DNA of 20,540 nt from an uncultured Nitrospira sp. (lineage in GTDB: Bacteria; Nitrospirota; Nitrospiria; Nitrospirales; UBA8639), in NCBI GenBank assembly GCA_902500695.1, contig CABVRQ010000070.1, positions 1-20,540 on the forward strand, read 5' to 3'. Each line of letters opens with the position of its first letter. Positions within the stretch are counted from its first letter, which is position 1. A program made the position numbers and the translations under genes. Of this stretch, positions 13,586 through 20,540 are shown piece by piece. The notes under the pieces were generated by a model. That model did no database searches. It was not told the origin of the DNA and saw only the letters and a list, made by a program, of their open reading frames with translations.

Positions 13586-14815
13586 ATGTTGGTGCTCTTC
13601 GTCTTGCTGGTATGGGGAATGCTGGGTATTGGTTCGTTAGTGATCGATTGGGGGTATGTCAATCTCACCAGAGTGCAAATGCAAAATGTTGCAGATGCCG
13701 GTGCGGAGGAAGGCTTGCGTCTGCGTGATGTGGCCCCAGAGGATCCGGTTGCCAGTGATCTGAACCGCCGGGTGGCGGTGAGCCAGCTGGCCGCATGGAC
13801 GTATGATGATGATTTTGATCTGACCGACGATCTCCTGCAGTTTGGTGCGGGGCCTGATGTGTTCCTGACTGGAGGACAAACCGACCTCAATGCGATGCAG
13901 ACAGTAGACGTTCGGTCGGCCCCCGTCTACAAACCGAGGTTGCAATGGAATGATGAAGCCAATGCCCGACATGGCGATATGGTCAGCGGGACGTTTGGGA
14001 TTCCCGATCCTGGTTGTTCGGTGGAAGCCCCGCGCAGGGAATGTGCAAATTATACCAGGATCGATTTCGTCCCGGCTGAAGTGAACGCCAGCCCGACGGC
14101 CGATGCCTTTCTCGTGCGATTGCGGCGTTCCATGAAACCGGAACCCTTTCAAGGTCAGGCTGGCGTCGATAATGTGCCGGGAGTGAGTTCGGCCGGCCCG
14201 ACCCTGCCGCTGCTGTTAGGACTTGGCTCGCCTCTCCAGGCCCAAATCGATTCGCCTGGAATTCGTTTTACGGGCGTAACCGTGCGGGCGACCGCGATTG
14301 CCGATGCCCGCCCTGTTCGAGGCGTGGGTCTGCCGGATATCTTGTCCGAGCCTCCCCGTCTGGGTGTTGCCCCATTTGGTCTTGCCCGTGCAGCCTGGCG
14401 GGATTCCCTGGTGGTGGATGTTCCCGGTTCGGGTACTGTGGATTCTTCAGGGGTCGTGGCGGTCGGGTCCACGGCAATCGGCCGGTTTCTCCTTCCGATC
14501 ACGAGCATTGGCGAACCTGTTCTTGCTCAATTTCCTGAGGGGGGACAGGTGACGATCGACGGGTATGCACCTCTCTACGAAGATTTTTTGGGGACGGAAC
14601 GGGTGGTAGGATTTGCACGGGTTGAAATGACTGGCACCGCGCCCGGTTCGGTACAGATTATCAGGCGACCGGGTCAAGTGGCTGTAGAAAATGCCACCGT
14701 CACTCTCCTGCCTGCATTTCCTCTTCTGCCGAAACCCGAATTGGCATTGTTGTTTCAAGTTAATCGTGACATTCAGGAAGAGGGAGCCCTGCTGGCTCCG
14801 GCGCTGGTTCGTTAA
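13586..14815 (+). CDS. tadG: TadG-like pilus assembly protein, 5' end uncertain
   Basis: The 409-residue frame starts straight in a hydrophobic helix, MLVLFVLLVWGMLGIGSLVIDWGYVNLTRVQMQNVADAGAEEG. This matches the TadG-like N-terminal domain (helix, then a Q-N-x-A-D-A-x-A motif). A large periplasmic domain without a von Willebrand motif follows. No ribosome binding site precedes ATG 13586, and TadG proteins normally have a short basic stretch before the helix. A different frame from ATG 13545 reads MRERDELRFGNVR up to the same point, so one missing base near 13581-13585 would join them. Either the gene is frameshifted or this start is used. TadG is thought to be an envelope component of the Tad machine. 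It lies between cpaB and cpaE. Confidence 0.8.
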   Translation: MLVLFVLLVWGMLGIGSLVIDWGYVNLTRVQMQNVADAGAEEGLRLRDVAPEDPVASDLNRRVAVSQLAAWTYDDDFDLTDDLLQFGAGPDVFLTGGQTDLNAMQTVDVRSAPVYKPRLQWNDEANARHGDMVSGTFGIPDPGCSVEAPRRECANYTRIDFVPAEVNASPTADAFLVRLRRSMKPEPFQGQAGVDNVPGVSSAGPTLPLLLGLGSPLQAQIDSPGIRFTGVTVRATAIADARPVRGVGLPDILSEPPRLGVAPFGLARAAWRDSLVVDVPGSGTVDSSGVVAVGSTAIGRFLLPITSIGEPVLAQFPEGGQVTIDGYAPLYEDFLGTERVVGFARVEMTGTAPGSVQIIRRPGQVAVENATVTLLPAFPLLPKPELALLFQVNRDIQEEGALLAPALVR

Positions 14816-14829
14816 GGATTGAACGTGTA

Positions 14830-16050
14830 ATGGAAACGAATCTTCATATCCTCGTGGTAGGGAAATCCCCTGGACTCCGCGTGGAATTTGATTCCGCGCT
14901 TCAGGGGGTGGGTAATTACCGATGCGTCACGGTTTATGCCGAGTCATTCCGCCAGGCGGAAGAGCTGGCCAGGAACCGCCGGCCTCAATTGATTTGTGTC
15001 GAGATGAATGGAGATCTTCGCGGGTTGAAGGAGTTTACGATCGATGTGTCTCAGATGTTGCCGGAAACCGCTATCGCCGGCTTGTACAAGCCCGATCTTT
15101 TTGAATCCGATCAATCGGAAAGTGCGTTTATTCTTGAAGGCGTCCGTGCGCGTATTCAGGATTTCCTCCGGCACCCGCTCTCCAGCACCGAAATTCGACA
15201 GGTCCTCGACCGGGTTTTCGTGCAGGGAAAGACCAAATCCAGCCTGTCCCCGCTCGGCCATATCGTCTCGTTTGTCAGCAATAAAGGGGGAGTGGGGAAA
15301 TCGACGATTTCAGTCAATATGGCGTGTTTGCTGGCCAGTCGCCATCCCGGCCAGGTGTTGCTGGTGGATGCGTCCTTGCAGTTGGGCGTTGCTGCGGTAA
15401 TGCTTGATCTGAATCCCCGAACGACCATTGTGGACGCAGTTCGTGAAAAAGGACGTCTTGATGAGACGTTGCTTCGCGAATTGACCGTGTCTCATTCGTG
15501 CGGGTTGGCGCTTCTGGCCGCGCCGGGGAATGCGGCCGAAGCCTCTGAGGTGGACGAAGAATCCATGTATCGTATTTTGAATTTAGCGCGGCGGACTTTC
15601 AGGTACGTGGTGGTTGATACGTTTCCCATGTTGGATAGTGTCGTGATGACGGTGTTGGATCTGTCCACCTTCACTTATGTCGTGATGCAGGGAACGGCGC
15701 CCAATGTCATTGGCACGGCCAAACTGCTTCCGATTTTAGAGGGGCTTGGATGTCCGGTCGAGCGTCAGCGTTTGGTTCTGAACCAGAATTACCGGAATTT
15801 TGCCGGAAATTTGACGCAAACGGAGATTGAGGAGCGGTTGATGCGAGAATTTCATTTTGTCTTTCCCTATCAAAAGAAACTGTTAACCTGCGCCAATCTC
15901 GGGGAGCCGTATGTGCTCCAGGCTACCCGATACTTCGGGTTTGGACGTAGCGCACATCTGTTGGTTGGGGAAATTGAGCAGTTAGCGGACCGGGCCGTTG
16001 CCGCGGAAATTGATCACTTGGCGAACATGATGAACGAGGAGCCGGCCTGA
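14830..16050 (+). CDS. cpaE: CpaE/TadZ ATPase of the Tad machine
   Basis: The 406-residue protein has an N-terminal receiver-like domain (about 5-135) lacking a clear phosphoacceptor, with ICVEMNGD where a true receiver has an Asp-containing strand, as in other CpaE/TadZ atypical receivers. A MinD/ParA-type ATPase domain follows (about 143-395). Its deviant Walker A motif is KGGVGKST (Lys152 to Thr159), followed by LLVDASLQLG and VVVDTFP. CpaE/TadZ localises the Tad apparatus to a cell pole or focus. The start ATG 14830 has AAGGA 11 nt upstream, embedded in the tadG stop region. The gap to cpaF is 13 bp. Confidence 0.93.
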   Translation: METNLHILVVGKSPGLRVEFDSALQGVGNYRCVTVYAESFRQAEELARNRRPQLICVEMNGDLRGLKEFTIDVSQMLPETAIAGLYKPDLFESDQSESAFILEGVRARIQDFLRHPLSSTEIRQVLDRVFVQGKTKSSLSPLGHIVSFVSNKGGVGKSTISVNMACLLASRHPGQVLLVDASLQLGVAAVMLDLNPRTTIVDAVREKGRLDETLLRELTVSHSCGLALLAAPGNAAEASEVDEESMYRILNLARRTFRYVVVDTFPMLDSVVMTVLDLSTFTYVVMQGTAPNVIGTAKLLPILEGLGCPVERQRLVLNQNYRNFAGNLTQTEIEERLMREFHFVFPYQKKLLTCANLGEPYVLQATRYFGFGRSAHLLVGEIEQLADRAVAAEIDHLANMMNEEPA

Positions 16051-16063
16051 CCGTTCCCTTACC

Positions 16064-17518
16064 ATGAGCGAACAGGATTTCCCATTACCTTCGTCCTCAG
16101 AGAGCCGGCCGCCCGTTCCGTTTGGCAAATCATTGAGTGCGGATACGGCCTCGAGGCTCAAGGCTGCGCTGAAACGTCCGGCGATGAACGTGGTCAAAGA
16201 CGAAGCATTGCTGGATGATCCATTGGCGCGAGTCAAGCATGCCGATTATCTGTCAATTAAAAGCGCCCTTCAGGAGCGACTTCTGAATGAAATCGGAGAA
16301 CATTTGGCCGCTGGACTTAATCATGATGATGTATCGGCCGTGGTGAAGGAGTTTACCGCGCGGATTTTAGAATCGGAACACATTCCCTTAAATCAGGCGG
16401 AGCAGGGACGGCTGGCTGAAGAATTGACCGAGGAAGCCATTGGCTTGGGGCCCTTGACTCCGTTGTTGGCCGATCCGGCTGTGACGGATGTTCTTGTCAA
16501 CGGCCACCAGTCAGTCTATGTGGAGCGGTATGGCCGGTTGGAAAAAACTGACGTTCAGTTTCTGGGCGACGATCATGTGATTCGGGTGATCGAGCGGATT
16601 GCGGCGCAAATGGGCCGGAGGGTGGATACGGCCTCTCCAATGGTGGATCTACGTCTGGCCGATGGCACGCGGGTCAATGCCACTCTGCCTCCGGCGACGA
16701 TCGATGGGCCGACCCTCTCCATTCGACGGTTTGGCGTCCGTCGGCTACGGCGGAATGATCTCCTGGGGCTGGGAACGCTGTCGCCGGATATGGCGACGTT
16801 TCTGGAACTGGTCGTTCGTGGCAAAAAAAATCTTCTGATTTCGGGTGGAACGGGGGCTGGGAAATCCACCCTGTTGGGGGCGTTGTCGGAGGCTATTCCC
16901 TTTCACGAGCGCATCATTACGATTGAAGATACCGCGGAATTGCACCTGGATCAGGAACATGTGGTCCGGATGGAAACCCGCCAGCCGAATATCGAGGGCA
17001 AAGGGCGGATTATAGCCAGGGATCTGGTGGTGAATGCCTTACGGATGCGGCCGGACCGGATCATCGTCGGGGAGGTTCGTGGGCCGGAAGCCCTGGATAT
17101 GTTGCAAGCTATGAATACCGGTCATGAAGGCAGCATGAGCACGGTCCACGCCAATTCTCCTCGTGATGCGTTGTCGCGGTTGGAAACCATGGTGCTTTTT
17201 GCGGGCACGGAATTGCCTTCCCGCGCCATTCGAGAGCAAATGGTTTCTGCCCTTCATCTTATTATTCAGGTCCGGCGGTATGAAGACGGCGTGCGCCGGA
17301 TCGAAACGATTGCGGAAATGACCGGCATGGAAGGCCTGACCCCTCTTATGCAGGACATCTTTCAGTTCCGGCGGCGAGGGTTTCGAGGAAAGCGTGTGGC
17401 CGGAGAATTTGTGCCGACCGGTATCGTTCCAAGAGTGGTTGAAGAATTGCGTGAGCAGCATATGGACATTCCCCTGTCCCTGTTTACCGGAGGAAGAGAT
17501 CCCCATGGGTTTGCGTGA
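16064..17518 (+). CDS. cpaF: CpaF/TadA pilus assembly ATPase
   Basis: The 484-residue protein is a GspE/VirB11-superfamily secretion ATPase of the CpaF type. It has an N-terminal all-alpha region (about 60-140) and then the CpaF domain with VTDVLVNGHQSVYVERYGRLE. Walker A is GGTGAGKST (Lys267), the Asp box is ITIEDTAELHL, and Walker B/catalytic Glu lies in RPDRIIVGEVRG (Glu337). The His box is GSMSTVHANS (His362). It is the hexameric cytoplasmic motor that powers Flp pilus assembly through TadB and TadC. The start is supported by the short gap to cpaE and by family length, although its ribosome binding site is weak. It overlaps tadB by 14 bp. Confidence 0.96.
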   Translation: MSEQDFPLPSSSESRPPVPFGKSLSADTASRLKAALKRPAMNVVKDEALLDDPLARVKHADYLSIKSALQERLLNEIGEHLAAGLNHDDVSAVVKEFTARILESEHIPLNQAEQGRLAEELTEEAIGLGPLTPLLADPAVTDVLVNGHQSVYVERYGRLEKTDVQFLGDDHVIRVIERIAAQMGRRVDTASPMVDLRLADGTRVNATLPPATIDGPTLSIRRFGVRRLRRNDLLGLGTLSPDMATFLELVVRGKKNLLISGGTGAGKSTLLGALSEAIPFHERIITIEDTAELHLDQEHVVRMETRQPNIEGKGRIIARDLVVNALRMRPDRIIVGEVRGPEALDMLQAMNTGHEGSMSTVHANSPRDALSRLETMVLFAGTELPSRAIREQMVSALHLIIQVRRYEDGVRRIETIAEMTGMEGLTPLMQDIFQFRRRGFRGKRVAGEFVPTGIVPRVVEELREQHMDIPLSLFTGGRDPHGFA

Positions 17519-18368
17519 ATTTGCGGGGTTGATGGCGATTGGTCTGATTGTCGGGCTGTGCGTTTGGTGGTGGAGAAACTTCTCTTTTCGAATGGCCACT
17601 CAGGCCAGGCTTGCGCAGGATGGGGCAGGGCGGGAATCCCCTCAGACCGGCCGGTCGGTCCGCCACGTATTCCCTCCCCGCTATCGGATCATTCCCGCCT
17701 GTCTAGGGGTGGGGGCGAGTGTTGGCCTATTTTATTTCGCGGATTTCTCTGCCCCATTTGCCGGAGCCGCAGGGCTGATGGTTGGCGTGCTAGGATTTTT
17801 ATTGGAGTCTATTATTGCCGGCAAGCGCTTGAGCCGCATTGAAACCCAATTGGCCGATTCGATCGATCTGATGGTGGGAGCCTTACAGGCGGGGTTATCT
17901 CTCCCCAAGGCGCTGGATACCGCCCGACAGGAGTCTGCCGCGCCTCTGCGGCCGTATTTGGATAACCTTGTGCGGAAAATCCGTCTGGGAGAAAACCCCG
18001 CATCCGCAGTTCGAGAATTAGGAGAGCGGGTCCCGTTAGAAACCTTTCAACTGTTTTCGCTGACGCTCTCGGCCCAGTGGTGGACGGGAGGGAGTCTGGC
18101 CCCCACCTTGTCCGTTGTGGGAAGGACAATTCGGGACCGGATTGAACTCTCCCGGCGTATTCGGACGCAAGCCGTAGAGGCTAAAGCCTCGGTGATCGGG
18201 GTATTGGTCATATCCTATGTGTTGACGTTCATCATGTGGAGGGCGAATCCTCGCCCGCTTGAGAATTTTTTCAATAGTGATATTGGATCCTTGCTGGCGG
18301 GAGCCGCTATCGGATTGCAAGCGTTGGGCATCGTGTGGATTAACCGGATCAGTCAGGTCAAATTTTAG
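17505..18368 (+). CDS. tadB: TadB inner-membrane platform protein
   Basis: The 287-residue protein has a first helix at about 5-24, a pair of helices (about 60-105), a cytoplasmic T2SSF domain (about 115-225: LADSIDLMVGALQAGLSLPKAL, then GENPASAVRELGERVPLETF) and two C-terminal helices. The QWWTGGSLAPTL and LSRRIRTQAVEAKAS segments are typical of TadB. ATG 17505 is chosen because GGAGGAAGAG lies 6 nt upstream; it falls inside the end of cpaF. Longer in-frame extensions upstream lie wholly in cpaF and are unlikely. With TadC it forms the inner-membrane platform on which CpaF acts. Confidence 0.93.
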   Translation: MGLREFAGLMAIGLIVGLCVWWWRNFSFRMATQARLAQDGAGRESPQTGRSVRHVFPPRYRIIPACLGVGASVGLFYFADFSAPFAGAAGLMVGVLGFLLESIIAGKRLSRIETQLADSIDLMVGALQAGLSLPKALDTARQESAAPLRPYLDNLVRKIRLGENPASAVRELGERVPLETFQLFSLTLSAQWWTGGSLAPTLSVVGRTIRDRIELSRRIRTQAVEAKASVIGVLVISYVLTFIMWRANPRPLENFFNSDIGSLLAGAAIGLQALGIVWINRISQVKF

Positions 18369-18379
18369 GTGAGCTCGTC

Positions 18380-19342
18380 ATGGATCGTATGTGGTATTTC
18401 AGCCTGATTATTGTCGCGATTGTGGCATCAGTCATTCTGACGCCCTGGGCGGGAATGTTTGTTGCGCTCCTTCTGCTCTTGTTCGGGATGGTTTCTTGGG
18501 CACGTCGTCACCGGAGTGTTGAGCGGGTGCGGGACACTCTGGGGTCGGAACGTTCTGTTCTGGATCTCGGACGGGCACGCTCCGATTGGTGGCTGCGCCG
18601 GTGGTTGTTTTTGGCGGGGTACCGCGGACGATTGGCGCCCGTGGTTTTTATGGGACTTACCGGAGGAGCGCTAGCCCTGGGAATTGCGAGTGCGTATGCT
18701 ATGAACCGGGCTGGCGTGGTCGATGTGATGGTGGTGCCACTGCAGGGTATTCCCGGAGGAATCGGGGAGGCTTTTGTTTCCGTGGCCTATGCGGGCCCCT
18801 GGATTGTGCTTTCCCTGTTAGCCAGTATTCCATTGCTGATGGTTCGTGCGTCCCGTCGCCAACGGGTTATGGATGTCGACCATGATCTTCCCTTGATGCT
18901 GGAATTGTTGGCCACGCTGACAGAAGGGGGGCTGAGTTTTGATGCGGCCTTGGATAAAATTCTCGAGGCACAGTTTCGCACCAGGCCTTTGTCGCAGGAG
19001 TTTCGTACTTACCATCGAGAGCTGCAACTGGGTGTGTCCAGATTGCAGGGTCTTCGACGGCTGGCCTCCCGTTTGGAAGTGACTTCCGTCTCGTTCCTGA
19101 TTTCCGCACTGATTCAAAGCGAACAGGTTGGGGCAAGTATTGCCACGACGCTTCGCCGTCAGGCCGACGATCTCCGTAACCGTCGCCGGGAGCAGGCCTT
19201 AATGCTTGCGCAAGCCCTTCCCGTCAAAATGGTGGTTCCGCTCATTCTCTGCTTTCTTCCGGGAATATTTGTGTCCACGCTTGGCCCCTCGTTACATCAA
19301 CTGGTGGACCTTGTGAGCGGGATAACGGGAGGGATTCGGTGA
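18380..19342 (+). CDS. tadC: TadC inner-membrane platform protein
   Basis: The 320-residue protein has two N-terminal helices (about 5-38), two more in about 85-160, and a T2SSF domain with DHDLPLMLELLATLTEGGLSFDAALDKI (about residue 170 on). It also has QSEQVGASIATTLRRQADDLRNRRREQA and a final helix PVKMVVPLILCFLPGIFVSTLGP. These are standard TadC features. The ribosome binding site AGGTGAG overlaps the tadB stop and the intergenic gap is 11 bp, so the two are co-translated partners. It acts with TadB in the inner membrane. Confidence 0.94.
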   Translation: MDRMWYFSLIIVAIVASVILTPWAGMFVALLLLLFGMVSWARRHRSVERVRDTLGSERSVLDLGRARSDWWLRRWLFLAGYRGRLAPVVFMGLTGGALALGIASAYAMNRAGVVDVMVVPLQGIPGGIGEAFVSVAYAGPWIVLSLLASIPLLMVRASRRQRVMDVDHDLPLMLELLATLTEGGLSFDAALDKILEAQFRTRPLSQEFRTYHRELQLGVSRLQGLRRLASRLEVTSVSFLISALIQSEQVGASIATTLRRQADDLRNRRREQALMLAQALPVKMVVPLILCFLPGIFVSTLGPSLHQLVDLVSGITGGIR

Positions 19343-19382
19343 TGGTCTGGCCTGTGAGGCCCTACACAGAAGAGGAGTCGAC

Positions 19383-20150
19383 GTGAAGGTGTGGTCTGCC
19401 TGTGGGTTGATAGTTGGTCTGCTTGTCTGTTCGGCATGCGCCGATGCCCCTTATCTTCGAAATCAATACGAAACGGCTTGCGCGGTACCCGATCTTCAAC
19501 TGGCCGAAGCCTGGGATTTGCTGGAGAAAGCCCGATCGACTCCTGGCGGATGCAACCGCGATGCCCGGGGAATGGATCGTTGCCGTGCGCTGCACCGTGA
19601 AATCGAAAGAATTGCGTTTGTGTGTCCCAACCACATTCCTTCTTTGATGACGACGGCTGTTCTGGCCTATGAGGACAAGGATTTTGCGAAAGCCTCGGAA
19701 CGGCTCTCATCCATTTTGAATTTGGCCAAAGTGCATCCGGATGCGGCGGTGTTACGAGCACGGATTGCTCTGGAAGAAGGGAATCTCCCGTTCGCCCTTA
19801 CCTTCCTGAAACAGCGCATGGATCTGTCTCCTGACCATGCTCAGCTCCGGGAGGTGTATGCGGCCACCCTGTTTCTTTCCGGGCGACTGGAAGAAGCCAG
19901 GACTCAATTGGCGGTGGCCGAACGACTCGGGGCGCCTCGATGGCGGGTTGCATATCATCTCGGCCTGTTTGAAGAACGGAAGGGGGAGCTACAGAAGGCT
20001 CGCCTGCTCTATCAGGAATCTGCGGATTTAAAGGCAGACTGGAATCTACCAATTTCCCGGTTGCATGGGCTATTGGCCAAGCCTCTTTCAGGTAAAGAGC
20101 CGTCTGGTCTGGATGGAAGTCATTTCGAGCTTCCTTCGATTCCCAAGTAA
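19383..20150 (+). CDS. TPR-containing exported protein (TadD-like)
   Basis: The 255-residue product starts at GTG 19383 with AGAGGAG 5 nt upstream. A hydrophobic N-terminus ends in LLVCSACAD. A lipoprotein cleavage at Cys19 is possible, but the residue at -3 is Cys instead of Leu/Val, so the lipobox is imperfect; Cys16 is an alternative. At least three TPR-like helical repeats follow (about 85-240: AVLAYEDKDFAKASERLSSIL, VLRARIALEEGNLPFALTFL, AATLFLSGRLEEARTQLAVA, YHLGLFEERKGELQKARLLY). TadD, the TPR lipoprotein of tad loci, occupies the same position after tadC and may help secretin assembly. Additional Cys (ETACAV, GGCNRDARGMDRC, FVCPNH) could form disulfides. It is the last gene of the apparent operon. 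Confidence 0.82.
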   Translation: MKVWSACGLIVGLLVCSACADAPYLRNQYETACAVPDLQLAEAWDLLEKARSTPGGCNRDARGMDRCRALHREIERIAFVCPNHIPSLMTTAVLAYEDKDFAKASERLSSILNLAKVHPDAAVLRARIALEEGNLPFALTFLKQRMDLSPDHAQLREVYAATLFLSGRLEEARTQLAVAERLGAPRWRVAYHLGLFEERKGELQKARLLYQESADLKADWNLPISRLHGLLAKPLSGKEPSGLDGSHFELPSIPK

Positions 20151-20380
20151 AAGATTGTTTCTTTTGTGTCGACAAAACCCGCGCTCTCGCTGGCCGGTCG
20201 CATATGATTTGTGAGGAGGAAGAATGTCGAGCGTCCCTAGTTCCTTAAGAAATTAAGGACAGTTTCTGCCTTTTTACTCTGGCTCATGTGTTGAGCATGC
20301 TTTTCTCTTTTCTGTTGCCTGATGTTTGGGGGCAGATGTCATGTTCGGGCACGACACAGTTGAATGATTCCCCCCTATTG
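20151..20380. other. convergent spacer with micro-ORF and hairpin
   Basis: No full gene is present. A strong AGGAGG (20214-20219) precedes ATG 20224, which opens a 10-codon frame (MSSVPSSLRN) ending at 20256. Its end overlaps a perfect 7-bp inverted repeat TCCTTAA-GAAA-TTAAGGA (20242-20259). This hairpin could be a weak terminator between the convergent tad operon and the minus-strand gene. Confidence 0.35.
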
Positions 20381-20540
20381 TTAAAGAGATGCCACCGCGT
20401 CACGGATTAATTGAGTTGCTACGACAGGGGGGTCTTCCCCTTTAGATGTCCATGTTTCAATCATGGATGGGGTAATGCGTAGGTGTTGCCCAAAGGTGAG
20501 GGAGATGGGATGACGTTGGGGGGTCTTGGCATCCGGGGGC
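20381..20540 (-). CDS. C-terminal end of an unidentified minus-strand gene
   Basis: The minus strand is open from the window edge to TAA at 20383-20381, giving 52 codons that end RITPSMIETWTSKGEDPPVV and then ATQLIRDAVASL. The other minus frame tested closes early, and the composition looks like real protein (amphipathic helix with a PPVV-x-A-x-Q-L-I-R-x-A pattern). The start lies outside the window, so neither family nor function can be named. It is convergent with the tad operon. Confidence 0.55.
   Translation of the reverse strand, partial: PPDAKTPQRHPISLTFGQHLRITPSMIETWTSKGEDPPVVATQLIRDAVASL

Noticed and set aside
1..20540. CRISPR array, tRNA or rRNA genes
   Set aside because: No regularly spaced repeats with unique spacers, no cloverleaf-like segment and no rRNA-like sequence was seen on reading.

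Overview
The window looks like a chromosomal segment of a diderm bacterium with moderately high GC. Gene style and composition resemble Nitrospirota (Nitrospira-like), but that is an impression, since no rRNA or other marker gene is present. The secretin and the signal peptides show an outer membrane. Two unrelated modules are visible, and almost every gene in the second lies on the + strand.

Left part (1-4288), a metal-homeostasis neighbourhood. It holds the start of a very His-rich protein with repeated HGPxCGH motifs (minus strand, running off the left edge), a small FmdB-type zinc-ribbon protein, two paralogous MerC-domain membrane proteins, and a Fur/Zur-family repressor that lies between the two MerC genes. 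A small exported DUF2946-like protein follows. The repressor promoter carries three phased TTTTCAT/ATGAAAA half-sites. A gene-poor stretch (3739-4288) ends with a tandem AAACGACCACT repeat that may be a relic insertion-sequence end.

Centre (4289-9290), regulation and major pilin. A LytS-type membrane histidine kinase overlaps a LytTR response regulator by ATGA. Two copies of one flp pilin gene follow. They are identical over 584 bp, including leader and coding region, and are separated by about 760 bp of apparently non-coding DNA. Pairs of 9-bp LytTR-type boxes spaced 11-12 bp apart lie upstream of flp copy 1, flp copy 2 and the secretin gene. This suggests that the adjacent two-component system directly drives pilus expression.

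Right part (9486-20150), a tad (tight adherence / Flp type IVc pilus) cluster in the order secretin (cpaC/rcpA), tadE, cpaB, tadG, cpaE/tadZ, cpaF/tadA, tadB, tadC and a TPR protein (tadD-like). Several junctions overlap, pointing to one operon. The secretin forms the outer-membrane pore, CpaB acts in the periplasm, CpaF is the hexameric motor ATPase, TadB and TadC form the inner-membrane platform, CpaE localises the machine, and TadE and TadG are pseudopilin-like components. No prepilin peptidase (TadV/CpaA) or RcpB/CpaD is visible. tadG has an odd 5' end that may contain a one-base frameshift next to a perfect hairpin. A convergent minus-strand gene runs off the right edge.
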